A DNA stretch of 34,447 nt. Origin: Syntrophales bacterium. GTDB taxonomy: Bacteria; Desulfobacterota; Syntrophia; Syntrophales; UBA2251. Position 1 is the stretch's first letter. The number at the start of each line of letters is the position of its first letter. The DNA lies in NCBI GenBank assembly GCA_023230905.1, contig JALNWL010000006.1, positions 1 through 34,447 of the forward strand, read 5' to 3'. Shown piece after piece: positions 7,526 to 14,899 of this stretch. A program made the translations under genes and the position numbers. The notes below the pieces were generated by a model. That model worked only from the letters and a program-made list of their open reading frames with translations, was not told where the DNA came from and ran no database searches.

Positions 7526-8244
7526 GGCGCGGGGCTCCAGGCGTTGCGCAGGGCGTCGTACGCGGCGGGCGAACCGATGTCGTGCCAGCGTCCCGCGTCG
7601 ATTACCCGGCCCGCCACCGTCCCCGGCCGCCGGCGGATCCGGTCCACGAGCGCCGGGACGATGGAAAAGATCGGGCCCCCGGGCAGATGTTCCAGAAACC
7701 GGGTCTCCATGACGTAGATGCCGGCGAACAGGCAGCGCCTGATGCCCGGGTCGCCCAGCAGGTCGCGCATGTCGCGGACGTTGCCAGCGCCGTCGATCGT
7801 CACGTTCAAGGGCTTCCCCGCGGACCGCAGGGCCAGCGTGACCTCGGCGTCACGGCGCCGGTGCGCGGCGAGCAGGGGGTCGAGGGGGAGGTCCGTCAGG
7901 ATGTCGCCGTTGTAGACGAGCAGGCGGTCGTCTCCGGCCAGTAGATCCGTGATGTTTTTCAGGCCGCCACCCGTGTCGAGCAGCACGGGTTCGTGGCGGA
8001 AGAGGATGGGACGCCCCCGCCAGGTCTTATCCGGAAACGCCCGGTCGTACGCCTCGGCCCGGTGATGCGTGTTGACGATGAAGCGCTCGACGCCCGTGGA
8101 CAGCAGGTGGTCCATGACATGGGTGATGAGCGGCTGCCCACCGACGGGCAGCAGCGGTTTGGGGCAGCGGTCGGTCAGGGGTTTGAGGCGCGTGCCCAGG
8201 CCGGCGCCGAGGATGAAGGCGGTTTTGACGGGCGGGGTTCCCAT
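7522..8244 (-). CDS. murU: MurU-like sugar-1-phosphate nucleotidyltransferase
   Basis: Protein of 240 aa with the NTP-transferase signature LGAGLGTRLKPLT followed by PKPLLPVGGQPL, where K29 would contact the sugar phosphate. YNGDILTDLP carries the metal-binding Asp of the GT-A-like fold, and IDAGRWHDIGSP closes the domain. The short length without a C-terminal hexapeptide repeat matches MurU, which converts MurNAc-1-phosphate and UTP to UDP-MurNAc, rather than GlmU or GlgC. Mannose-1-phosphate guanylyltransferase-like enzymes are the main alternative. It starts 5 bp after the SpoIID gene and its stop overlaps the start of the AmgK-like kinase. The ATG at 8244 has GGAG about 12 bases upstream, a slightly long spacing. 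Confidence 0.72.
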   Translation of the reverse strand: MGTPPVKTAFILGAGLGTRLKPLTDRCPKPLLPVGGQPLITHVMDHLLSTGVERFIVNTHHRAEAYDRAFPDKTWRGRPILFRHEPVLLDTGGGLKNITDLLAGDDRLLVYNGDILTDLPLDPLLAAHRRRDAEVTLALRSAGKPLNVTIDGAGNVRDMRDLLGDPGIRRCLFAGIYVMETRFLEHLPGGPIFSIVPALVDRIRRRPGTVAGRVIDAGRWHDIGSPAAYDALRNAWSPAP

Positions 8245-8249
8245 GCGCG

Positions 8250-9647
8250 TCAGTATCTCCGGGTGACGGTCGCGCCGGGGAAGTAATGCGCGAGGATCTG
8301 TTCGGCGGTGCGGCCCCGCGCGGCCATCGCGGCGGCGCCGATCTGGCACAGGCCGACCCCGTGACCCCAGCCGCCGCCGGCGAGGTGAAACCGCATAGGG
8401 ATGCCACTGTGATCCCGTTCCGTCCGGACGACGAAGGCGCTGCTGAACAGATGACTCTTCGACAGCCAGCGGCGGATCTCCAGCTCTCGGCCGACGGTCA
8501 CGGCGTGTTTCGTGCCGGTGACGCGCAGGCGGCTGATCCGTCCCGACGGTCCGCGCGTCAGGGGCATGAGGTCGAGCAGGGTTCCGAAGTCGATCCCCGA
8601 CGCGCCCTTCAGGAGACCTTCCAACTCCTCCCGTTCGTACGAGACGGACCACCGGAAAAAGTCGGCCGTTTCCCGGTCGAAGTCCGGCAGGATCCGCGCC
8701 AGCAACCCGGGGTCCGTCACCCGGCAATGGACGTCGGGGCGGTCACTGAACCACGCCGCCGCCTCCGCCTCCGTCCGCACGGGGGGAAGGGTCCCATCCG
8801 CGTCGGCGACGCTCGTGAGATAGGGGATGGGGACCTCAGCCCAGACGTTTTGGGCTGGCTCGGTGAGGCCGCCGCAGGCCTTGTGGTAGCGGGCGTCGCA
8901 GATCCTGCCCGCGTGCGTGAGAAAGACGCCCCGGGTGACGGAGACGGCGGCGGCCGCCGCGGGGGAAACGATTTTCGTCATTCCCTGGTAGCGCTGACAG
9001 TGGTCGTCGGCGCAGACATCGAAATGCGCGTGCGCCTCCCGACCCGTCCAGCGGCGGATTTCCGGAAGCTCCCTGCCCTCCGCCGCCGGAAGGGTCGAGG
9101 TGCGGGACGCCCCGCCCGGTTCCGATTCGGGACGTGCCGCCGTGCCCGGGTCGGTCCGCCGGGCGAGCATGGCGGCCAGCCAGCTCCGGGAGGTGACGGC
9201 GTGGGCCTTGAGAAACTCCGGCGGGGCCAGGGCGCTCATTTCGGAGGAAATTACGCTCGCGAGATAGGTCTCCAGCGGGACGACGTTGATCGCCGTAAGG
9301 GTGCCGTCGTCCGGGGAGAGCAGCGTGAGCCCGCCAGGGAAGGTCTGTGCTTCCCGGCGCTCCCAGTGGAAGGAGACGCCGATCGTCACGTCGTTCAGGG
9401 TGAAGTCGGCCTCGGCCTCCGGGACGAGGGAGAGCGTCCGTCCCAGCGGCCGGATCTCGCCGGAGCCGGTCCTCAGCAACGGTTTCCCGCCGTCGAGGAA
9501 GACCCCGAAAGGGCCCTGGAGGCGCACCGTCCGTTCCGCCGCAGGGACATGCTCCGGATCGGCCCGGAAAACGCCGTTCAGAACGCCGCTGATCCCGGTT
9601 GCCCGGGAGATGATGCCCACCGCGAGGCGGGGTTCCTGTGCGATCAC
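8250..9647 (-). CDS. SpoIID/LytB domain protein
   Basis: About 465 aa. Typical SpoIID/LytB segments appear in order: VVPLETYLASVISSEM, LKAHAVTSRSWLAA, HFDVCADDHCQRYQG, HKACGGLTE, and near the C-terminus GGGWGHGVGLCQIGAAAMA. SpoIID is a lytic transglycosylase that cleaves denuded glycan strands, while LytB proteins enhance amidases. The start is uncertain. I take the GTG at 9647, because homologues as I recall them begin near a segment like EPRLAVGIIS. A TTG at 9668 with GGAG upstream is possible, and the frame stays open to 9851. With either start no signal peptide is visible, which is unusual for an enzyme acting on the wall. It is the first gene of the salvage-type operon. Confidence 0.75.
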   Translation of the reverse strand: MIAQEPRLAVGIISRATGISGVLNGVFRADPEHVPAAERTVRLQGPFGVFLDGGKPLLRTGSGEIRPLGRTLSLVPEAEADFTLNDVTIGVSFHWERREAQTFPGGLTLLSPDDGTLTAINVVPLETYLASVISSEMSALAPPEFLKAHAVTSRSWLAAMLARRTDPGTAARPESEPGGASRTSTLPAAEGRELPEIRRWTGREAHAHFDVCADDHCQRYQGMTKIVSPAAAAAVSVTRGVFLTHAGRICDARYHKACGGLTEPAQNVWAEVPIPYLTSVADADGTLPPVRTEAEAAAWFSDRPDVHCRVTDPGLLARILPDFDRETADFFRWSVSYEREELEGLLKGASGIDFGTLLDLMPLTRGPSGRISRLRVTGTKHAVTVGRELEIRRWLSKSHLFSSAFVVRTERDHSGIPMRFHLAGGGWGHGVGLCQIGAAAMAARGRTAEQILAHYFPGATVTRRY

Positions 9648-9996
9648 GTCTCCGGTTTCTCCGTCCAAGATCCTTGAAGCTCCGCCTCTCGGCCTTCCAG
9701 CATTTTCCGTCGCCACTCCCGCTCCCGACCGGTGAACGCGAGGGCCGGCTGTGGCGGGAATCCGGCCGCCCCCGGGCAGGCAGGCCCCCGTCTTCGGGGA
9801 AACAGCGGGTCTGCCGAAGGTCGCGGCGCTTCGTCGGCGCAGGGACGGCACCCCTCAGTACCGGAAACATCCGCGGCCTGTCAAGGAATTTTGCCGGGAT
9901 TTTCAAGGATTTCCCTTGACACCCGTCGCCCTTCTGCCTATACTCCGCCCCGCAAAAATTTTGATATTTCAGCAGAAAGTGCGAAAGAGAGGACGT
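9648..9996. other. Divergent intergenic region between salvage operon and helicase gene
   Basis: About 350 bp with no convincing gene. It holds the helicase promoter (9916-9944, plus strand). On the minus strand a perfect TTGACA lies at 9884-9879 with a poor -10 (TACTGA, 18-bp spacing, 9860-9855), which could start the SpoIID operon with a leader of about 200 nt. The frame of the SpoIID gene is open through part of this stretch but lacks a signal peptide or family features. Confidence 0.5.
9916..9944 (+). promoter_or_regulatory. Strong sigma-70 promoter for the DEAD-box helicase
   Basis: TTGACA (9916-9921), a 17-bp spacer, then TATACT (9939-9944): five of six consensus bases at -10 and a perfect -35. 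Transcription would begin near 9951, giving a leader of about 46 nt before the ATG at 9997. Confidence 0.8.
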
Positions 9997-11562
9997 ATGT
10001 CGGAAGAGATGGAAAACGGCGGAGAGACCCAAACGTCAGTGCCGCCGGTATCGGAGGCCGCAGGTTCCGGGCGGGAAGGGATGGATGGCTTGATCGAGCC
10101 GGAGAACGCCCTGCCGGAAATCACCCTCGAGGGGCTGCCCGAGGCGCTCCAGGCGGCCTGTACGCGGACGGGATGGACGAAGCTCCTGCCGGTCCAGGCC
10201 CGGGCGATTCCCTATGTGCTGGCCGAACGGGACCTGATGGTTCAGTCGCAAACCGGGAGCGGCAAGACCGGCGCCTTCATCCTGCCGATCCTGGAGCGGA
10301 TCGATCCGGCGAAGGCGGTCTGTCAGGCACTCGTCCTGGTTCCCACCCGCGAACTCGCCAAGCAGGTGGCGCACGAGGCCGAAACCCTCCAGGGGGAGCG
10401 CGGTCTTAGAACGGCCGTCGTTTACGGAGGCGTAAAATACGAACCCCAACTGGAGGCCTTCCGCCGGGGGGCGCACCTCGTCGTTGGGACGCCGGGGCGC
10501 ATCCTCGACCATCTGCTCAAGGGGACCCTCTCCCTGGACACGCTCAAGATCATCGTTTTCGATGAGGCCGACCGGATGCTCTCGATGGGATTCTACCCCG
10601 ACATGAAGCGGGTCAAACAATTTCTCCCGCGCCGGCCGATCAGCGGCTACATGTTTTCCGCCACCTTCCCGTCGTACGTGCTCCGCCTGGCCGGGGAGTT
10701 CCTCCGCCATCCCGAGTTCCTGAGCCTGAGTCAGGAACACGTCCATGTGACGGGCACCAGCCACATCTTCTACATCGTGCCGGGGATGCAGCGGGAGCGA
10801 TCCCTCGTCCGGATCATCGAGATGGAAAATCCCGTCTCCGCGATCATCTTCTGCAACATGAAGTCCACCGTGCACTTCGTCTCCGTGGTGCTCAAGCGTT
10901 TCGGCTACGACGCCGACGAACTCAGCTCCGATCTCGCGCAGGGGGCGCGGGAGCGGGTGATGGGCCGGGTGCGCAGAGGGGCGCTCCGCTTTCTCGTTGC
11001 GACGGACGTGGCCGCGCGCGGCATCGACATTCCCGACCTTTCGCATGTTTTCCAGTACGAGCCGCCCGAAGACCCGGAGCTTTACATTCATCGGGCGGGG
11101 CGGACGGGACGCGTCGGGGCGACCGGAACGGCGATTACGCTCGTGGCGGGGATGGAGCAGTTCAACCTCCGGTCGATCGCCCGGAGCTTCAACATCAACA
11201 TCCAGGAAAAGACGCTCCCCACGGACGAGGATGTCGAGGCGATCGTCTCGCAGCGGGTCATCGCGTCCCTGGAGGCGAACCTGCGGTCGCGCGACAGCCT
11301 TGAAAGGGAGCGGATGCGGCGCTTCATCCACCTGGGCCGAAGCCTGGCCGAGGCGGAGGTCGAATCTCCCCTGATTGCGATGCTTCTGGACGATTATTAT
11401 CAGCGGATGCTGCAGGCCCCGCCCCAGACGCTGGTGGCCGAGGGGGACGGGGAGGGGATATCGGAAACGGAAGCGGCGCCTGCCGCGGAAGAGAAGAAAT
11501 TGCCCCGGCGCAGGGAAGGACAGCGCCGGAGAGGGCCGCGACGACCGCGGCCGGGACGTTAA
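9997..11562 (+). CDS. DEAD-box ATP-dependent RNA helicase
   Basis: Protein of 521 aa. Helicase motifs appear in order: Q-motif glutamine in LLPVQARAI (Q67), Walker A SQTGSGKT (84-91), PTREL, TPGR, DEAD (189-192), SAT (221-223), VATDVAARGID and HRAGRTGR (365-372). After the two RecA-like domains comes a tail of about 140 residues ending in a strongly basic stretch (RRREGQRRRGPRRPRPGR), typical of RNA-binding extensions in RhlE/CsdA-type proteins. The role is RNA duplex unwinding in ribosome assembly or mRNA decay. A cold-shock gene lies 0.3 kb away on the other strand, which is suggestive of low-temperature RNA handling. The ATG at 9997 is preceded by AGAGAGGA. Its TAA forms the palindrome TTAA with the stop of the convergent small gene. 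Confidence 0.92.
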   Translation: MSEEMENGGETQTSVPPVSEAAGSGREGMDGLIEPENALPEITLEGLPEALQAACTRTGWTKLLPVQARAIPYVLAERDLMVQSQTGSGKTGAFILPILERIDPAKAVCQALVLVPTRELAKQVAHEAETLQGERGLRTAVVYGGVKYEPQLEAFRRGAHLVVGTPGRILDHLLKGTLSLDTLKIIVFDEADRMLSMGFYPDMKRVKQFLPRRPISGYMFSATFPSYVLRLAGEFLRHPEFLSLSQEHVHVTGTSHIFYIVPGMQRERSLVRIIEMENPVSAIIFCNMKSTVHFVSVVLKRFGYDADELSSDLAQGARERVMGRVRRGALRFLVATDVAARGIDIPDLSHVFQYEPPEDPELYIHRAGRTGRVGATGTAITLVAGMEQFNLRSIARSFNINIQEKTLPTDEDVEAIVSQRVIASLEANLRSRDSLERERMRRFIHLGRSLAEAEVESPLIAMLLDDYYQRMLQAPPQTLVAEGDGEGISETEAAPAAEEKKLPRRREGQRRRGPRRPRPGR

Positions 11563-11762
11563 GCAGGGTCGGGCGTCGGGGCGTCGGCCCCCGTGTTCGA
11601 CGCCTCGGCAGCGGAATCGGGGGCTTCACCGGCCGTGCCGGCGCCCGTTTCGTTCTCTGCCGGCCGCCGGCTTTCGGCGCGCCGCGCCGCCTTCTCTTCC
11701 TTCTTGCGGCGTTTCGCCAGTTCCTTCTGCCTTTTTTCGAAGGTGTATTTTGTCCGGGCCAT
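11559..11762 (-). CDS. Small Lys/Arg-rich conserved-type protein of unknown function
   Basis: Protein of 67 aa. Residues 1-34 are very rich in Lys, Arg and Glu (MARTKYTFEKRQKELAKRRK and on), predicting one long charged helix. Residues 35-67 are Ala/Pro/Glu/Asp-rich and probably disordered. Short proteins beginning this way are, as I recall, common beside cold-shock genes in Deltaproteobacteria, but their function is not known; nucleic-acid or ribosome binding is a guess from charge. An excellent AAGGAGGT lies six bases before the ATG. It sits directly after the cold-shock terminator, so read-through could link the two. Its TAA overlaps the convergent helicase stop. Confidence 0.75.
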   Translation of the reverse strand: MARTKYTFEKRQKELAKRRKKEEKAARRAESRRPAENETGAGTAGEAPDSAAEASNTGADAPTPDPA

Positions 11763-11783
11763 TCAAAGACCTCCTTCCTTCTC

Positions 11784-11835
11784 ATTAAAAGAAAGAGGCA
11801 CCCCGTGACCTTTAACAGGCGCCGGGATGCCTCTT
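11784..11835 (-). terminator. Intrinsic terminator after the cold-shock gene
   Basis: Arms 11793-11805 and 11823-11835 pair over 13 positions with one mismatch (AAGAGGCA with TGCCTCTT at the base). Read on the minus strand, the hairpin is followed by TTTCTTTT. It lies 18 bp past the cold-shock stop and just upstream of the small Lys-rich gene, so it could act as a partial attenuator for that gene. Confidence 0.75.
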
Positions 11836-11853
11836 CTGGAGTGCCGCTAACCC

Positions 11854-12054
11854 TTACAGGGGTTTCACGTTTTCCGCCGCCGGGCCTTTTTTGCCCTGCG
11901 TGACGTCGAAACTCACGCGCTGACCCTCGGCCAACGTCTTGAAACCACCGGCCTGGATCGCACTGTAATGCACGAACACGTCGCCGCCCTCGGCATTCTC
12001 GATGAATCCGAAGCCCTTCTGCTCATTGAACCACTTTACGGTACCTTCTGCCAT
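11854..12054 (-). CDS. CspA-family cold-shock protein
   Basis: Protein of 66 aa, the standard size for a single cold-shock domain. RNP1 is KGFGFIE and RNP2 is VFVHYSAI, preceded by GTVKWFN; the conserved aromatic residues for base stacking are all present. It binds single-stranded RNA or DNA and acts as an RNA chaperone or anti-terminator. The start at 12054 has AAAGGAGG nearby. It has its own promoter overlapping the stop of the upstream MFS gene and a long structured leader, as is usual for cspA-type mRNAs whose translation is temperature-controlled. A terminator follows the gene. Confidence 0.95.
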   Translation of the reverse strand: MAEGTVKWFNEQKGFGFIENAEGGDVFVHYSAIQAGGFKTLAEGQRVSFDVTQGKKGPAAENVKPL

Positions 12055-12110
12055 CTTATGCTCCTCCTTTCTGAAATTTCGCTTAAGTCGGATGAACACG
12101 ATGACAGAAA

Positions 12111-12146
12111 GAAAAGGCCGCCAAGACTCTTTAGAGCACGGCGGCC
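12111..12146 (-). terminator. Hairpin with U-tract in the cold-shock leader
   Basis: On the minus strand GGCCGCC (12146-12140) and GGCGGCC (12122-12116) form a 7-bp GC stem, with a smaller CTCT/AGAG pairing in the loop, followed by TTTTCTTTCT. It looks like an intrinsic terminator placed inside the csp 5' leader and 100 bp after the MFS stop. It may end MFS transcripts, or act as an attenuator that the cold-shock protein itself could relieve. Confidence 0.65.
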
Positions 12147-12219
12147 CGCCTTTGCACTTCAAAATGTCTATATCCAACTGTGCACCCCTTTGACTAAGAT
12201 CAATTCAGGGTGCGTGCGC

Positions 12220-12248
12220 CTTATACGGTGAATCCGCGCCCCTGTCAA
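12220..12248 (-). promoter_or_regulatory. Sigma-70 promoter of the cold-shock gene
   Basis: TTGACA (12248-12243), a 17-bp spacer and TATAAG (12225-12220) on the minus strand. The -35 contains the TGA stop of the MFS gene. Transcription from about 12213 gives a leader of about 159 nt, the length class of classical cspA leaders. Confidence 0.8.
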
Positions 12249-13504
12249 GTTTTATTTTCCCCCGGGATGGGTGGTCGCCCCTGGGAGCGGCGCCGAAGTC
12301 CCAGGATCACCAGGAGCGTCACGGCGGCCATGATCGCGCTGATAAAGACGAACGGCCAGCGGTAGCCCCACCCGGAAGCCATCAACCCTCCAAAAAACGG
12401 GCCGGCCGCCATTCCCAGGCAGGTCGTGGCCGACGTGAGGCCGTAGGCCTTGCCGTAGCCGGAGGGCGGGATCAGACGGCCGACGAGGGCGTTCATCGTC
12501 GGGAGGATCCCCCCCGCGGCGATGCCGTAGAGGACCCGGAGCAGGACCAGGTGAGCGATGCCCTGCGCCAGACCGTGGAGCAGGAGGCTGGTCGAGGTCA
12601 GCAGGAGCATCGTTACGAGAATCGGTTTGTATCCCATCCGGTCGCTGAGGGCGCCGATGCCGCCCGCGGACAGGGCGGCGGCGCCGCCGCTGATGGCGAA
12701 AAGCAAGCCCGTCGTCGAGGCCACCCCCCGGGAAGGGTCGCACATCGTTTCGATGAACAACGGCAGGATGGGCATCACGAAGTGGAGGGAGAAGTTGAAG
12801 AAGAAGAACAGGGCCATCAAGGCGGGAAATCCCGCATAGGCGAGCAGGGAGAACAGGCGGTCGCCGCCTCCGAGCGTCCCTTTCTCGGGGCGGTTGAAAC
12901 GTTCGCGGGCGCCGAGGAGGACCAGCGAGCCTCCCAGGAAGAGGATGCCGCCGCCGGTCATGAAGGTGACGCGATAGCCGACGGCGTCGGCCAAAAGTCC
13001 CCCGATCCAGGGTCCCAGGGTCATGCCCAGAAAGACGGCAACTTGCATAATCCCCAGGCTGTAACCCAGCCGTTTGGGGGGGACCACGGTGGAGACCAGG
13101 GCGATGGAAGCCGCGATGGTGCCCGTCGTGGCGCCGGACAGAAGCCTGAGAAACAGCAGCTGCCAGACGTCGGTCACGAGCCCCATGGCGAAGGTAAGGA
13201 CGGCGCCCCCGAACATCGCCCGCTCCACCATGATCTTCCGGCCGTACCGGTCCGCGAGCCACCCCCAGAGGGGGGAGAAGAAGGCCATGACGAGGCTCGA
13301 TGCGGCGGTGATGATGCCCGCCCAGACCGGCACGAGACGCTCGTCGGTCACACCCAGCTCCCGGATGTAGAAGGGGATGAAGGGCAGGGCGAAGGCAAAG
13401 CCGATGATGGACAGAAACTGCGCCGCGAACATGATGTAGAGGGTCCGCTGCCAGGGTTGTCCCATCGCCGTCGCGGCCGAATCGAAAGGAGGAAGCGAGT
13501 TCAT
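12245..13504 (-). CDS. MFS transporter, DHA1 drug-efflux type
   Basis: Protein of 419 aa with about twelve hydrophobic segments. Motif A between helices 2 and 3 is GWLADRYGRK, and its weaker repeat in the second half is GALSDRMGYK. GYSLGIMQVAVFLGMTLGPWIGG corresponds to motif C of drug/proton antiporters, so export of a small amphiphilic compound is likely. The substrate cannot be told from sequence. The ATG at 13504 has only a weak ribosome site, and M14 is an alternative start. It follows the heptose nucleotidyltransferase gene by 25 bp and is probably the last gene of the rsfS-comF-rfaE2 transcript. The downstream csp promoter overlaps its stop codon. Confidence 0.87.
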   Translation of the reverse strand: MNSLPPFDSAATAMGQPWQRTLYIMFAAQFLSIIGFAFALPFIPFYIRELGVTDERLVPVWAGIITAASSLVMAFFSPLWGWLADRYGRKIMVERAMFGGAVLTFAMGLVTDVWQLLFLRLLSGATTGTIAASIALVSTVVPPKRLGYSLGIMQVAVFLGMTLGPWIGGLLADAVGYRVTFMTGGGILFLGGSLVLLGARERFNRPEKGTLGGGDRLFSLLAYAGFPALMALFFFFNFSLHFVMPILPLFIETMCDPSRGVASTTGLLFAISGGAAALSAGGIGALSDRMGYKPILVTMLLLTSTSLLLHGLAQGIAHLVLLRVLYGIAAGGILPTMNALVGRLIPPSGYGKAYGLTSATTCLGMAAGPFFGGLMASGWGYRWPFVFISAIMAAVTLLVILGLRRRSQGRPPIPGENKT

Positions 13505-13529
13505 GGTCCGTCGCCGCTTCAGGCGTTTC

Positions 13530-14012
13530 TCATGGCCGGCCGTACGTTTCGAGGATCTTCGCCACGAGATTCGTCGTGGAGGCGCCCGCGGTTTCCGGAA
13601 TGATCATGACGCGGCCGCCCCAGGCGCGGACGGCGTCCCGGCCGACGACGTCTTCCTCTTTCCAGTCCCCGCCTTTGACAATGACGTCCGGCCGCAGGGA
13701 CTGGATGAGGTCGAGCGGGGTCTGTTCGGAAAAGAGGGTGACGAAATCGACCGCGGCCAACCCCGCCACGACCGCCGCCCGCTCGCCCTCAGGGACCAGC
13801 GGCCGTTTCTCGCCCTTGATGGCCCGCACCGAGGCGTCGCTGTTGACGGCCACGATCAGGACGTCCGCTTCCCGACGGGCGGCCTCGAGGTACTGAACGT
13901 GGCCGACATGGAGGATATCAAAGCAGCCGTTGGTGAAGGCGATTTTGCTTCCCCCGCGGTGGAGACGATCGACGGCCTCCCCGAGGGCCTCACGAGACAG
14001 GATTTTTCCCAT
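13530..14012 (-). CDS. rfaE2: D-glycero-beta-D-manno-heptose-1-phosphate adenylyltransferase
   Basis: Protein of 160 aa matching the C-terminal domain of E. coli HldE as a stand-alone enzyme. The nucleotidyltransferase HxGH motif is HVGH (35-38) in FTNGCFDILHVGH, with NSDASVRAIKG following and VKGGDW further on. It makes ADP-heptose for the LPS inner core, which supports a Gram-negative host. The kinase half (RfaE1) is not in the window. I chose the ATG at 14012 with AAGGAG 11 bases upstream; a GTG four codons earlier overlaps that ribosome site. The C-terminus (TTNLVAKILETYG) is complete. Confidence 0.9.
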   Translation of the reverse strand: MGKILSREALGEAVDRLHRGGSKIAFTNGCFDILHVGHVQYLEAARREADVLIVAVNSDASVRAIKGEKRPLVPEGERAAVVAGLAAVDFVTLFSEQTPLDLIQSLRPDVIVKGGDWKEEDVVGRDAVRAWGGRVMIIPETAGASTTNLVAKILETYGRP

Positions 14013-14080
14013 GGTTCGCGTCACTCCTTGCGTTCTTCAACGGACGGGTTTGCTAAAGCAGGCGTCCTCAAAGCTTCGCT

Positions 14081-14096
14081 CTCCGGCGCACCGGAG
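14081..14096. repeat. Perfect CTCCGG-CGCA-CCGGAG stem-loop
   Basis: A 6-bp perfect stem with a tetraloop in the 168-bp gap between comF and rfaE2 on the minus strand. No T-run follows in the direction of those genes. It could be an mRNA processing or stability element. The rest of the gap shows no gene. Confidence 0.3.
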
Positions 14097-14180
14097 GACC
14101 GTTTTCACTCCCGCGCCTCCCCACGGCGAGGACAAGACGAAAAGCACGTTGTCGCGTTCAAACCGCCGTCTTTGCTGGCG

Positions 14181-14897
14181 CTATGCCCTGGCCAGCGTCA
14201 GGACGGCGACCTCCGCGGCCTGGTGCGCCATCAGGACGCGGGCACACTCCCCGACCGTGCTGCCGGTGGTGTAGACATCGTCCACGAGCAGGATTCTCCG
14301 GTCGGCGATGCGCTCCGGCCGGGTCACGACAAACGCCCCCCGGATGTTCCGGCGGCGGGCGTTCTTTCCCAGGCGGACCTGGGGGTCGGTCGCGTGGCGG
14401 CGCTTCAGGCTGAGAAAGTCCACCGTCTGGCCGCCGGGCCGGGCCAGTTCCCTCGCGAGGATCAACGCCTGGTTGAACCCCCGCTCCCTAAGCCGATTCA
14501 CGTGGAGCGGAACGGGGATGATGCGGGTATCCGCGTCGATCTCCATTCCCGGGCAGGGGTGGCGCGTCATGAACCGCCCCAGGGCGCGGCCGAGGGCGGT
14601 ATCCCCGCCGTATTTGAAGCGATGGATGGCGTCCAGAAGAACCGATTCGTACCGGCCGACGGATCGGGCCAGGGTGAATCCGGGGGGGTCGGCCAGACAC
14701 GCGCCGCAGAGGTGGTCCGCGTCCCCTCCGTCGAACGGCGCGCCGCACCGGGTGCAGAGCGGGGACTGGAGAAGGCGGACCTCCGCCTGGCAGGCCGGGC
14801 AGAAGGGGGGCAGGCCGTCGTCCCCAAGGACGCGTCCGCAGCCGGCGCAGCGGGGCGGAAAGATCAGGTCGAGCAGGCCCGCGAGGAGTCGCCGCAC
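14181..14897 (-). CDS. ComF family protein (phosphoribosyltransferase-like)
   Basis: Protein of 238 aa. Two CxxC pairs near the N-terminus (CAGC with CPAC, and CTRC with CGAC) form a zinc ribbon of about 50 residues. The C-terminal PRT domain carries the PRPP-loop motif ILLVDDVYTTGST. Family members (ComF/GntX) are linked to DNA uptake or use of foreign DNA; the enzymatic reaction is uncertain. The start is GTG at 14897, two bases after the rsfS stop, with GGAG eight bases upstream lying within the end of rsfS, so the pair is probably translationally coupled. The frame is open far upstream, but that region is rsfS and the neighbouring leader. Confidence 0.88.
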   Translation of the reverse strand: MRRLLAGLLDLIFPPRCAGCGRVLGDDGLPPFCPACQAEVRLLQSPLCTRCGAPFDGGDADHLCGACLADPPGFTLARSVGRYESVLLDAIHRFKYGGDTALGRALGRFMTRHPCPGMEIDADTRIIPVPLHVNRLRERGFNQALILARELARPGGQTVDFLSLKRRHATDPQVRLGKNARRRNIRGAFVVTRPERIADRRILLVDDVYTTGSTVGECARVLMAHQAAEVAVLTLARA

Positions 14898-14899
14898 GG

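Noticed and set aside
8245..8727. Upstream extension of the MurU-like frame
   Set aside because: It overlaps the SpoIID coding region and shows only shadow composition; the nucleotidyltransferase motif begins a few residues after the ATG at 8244.
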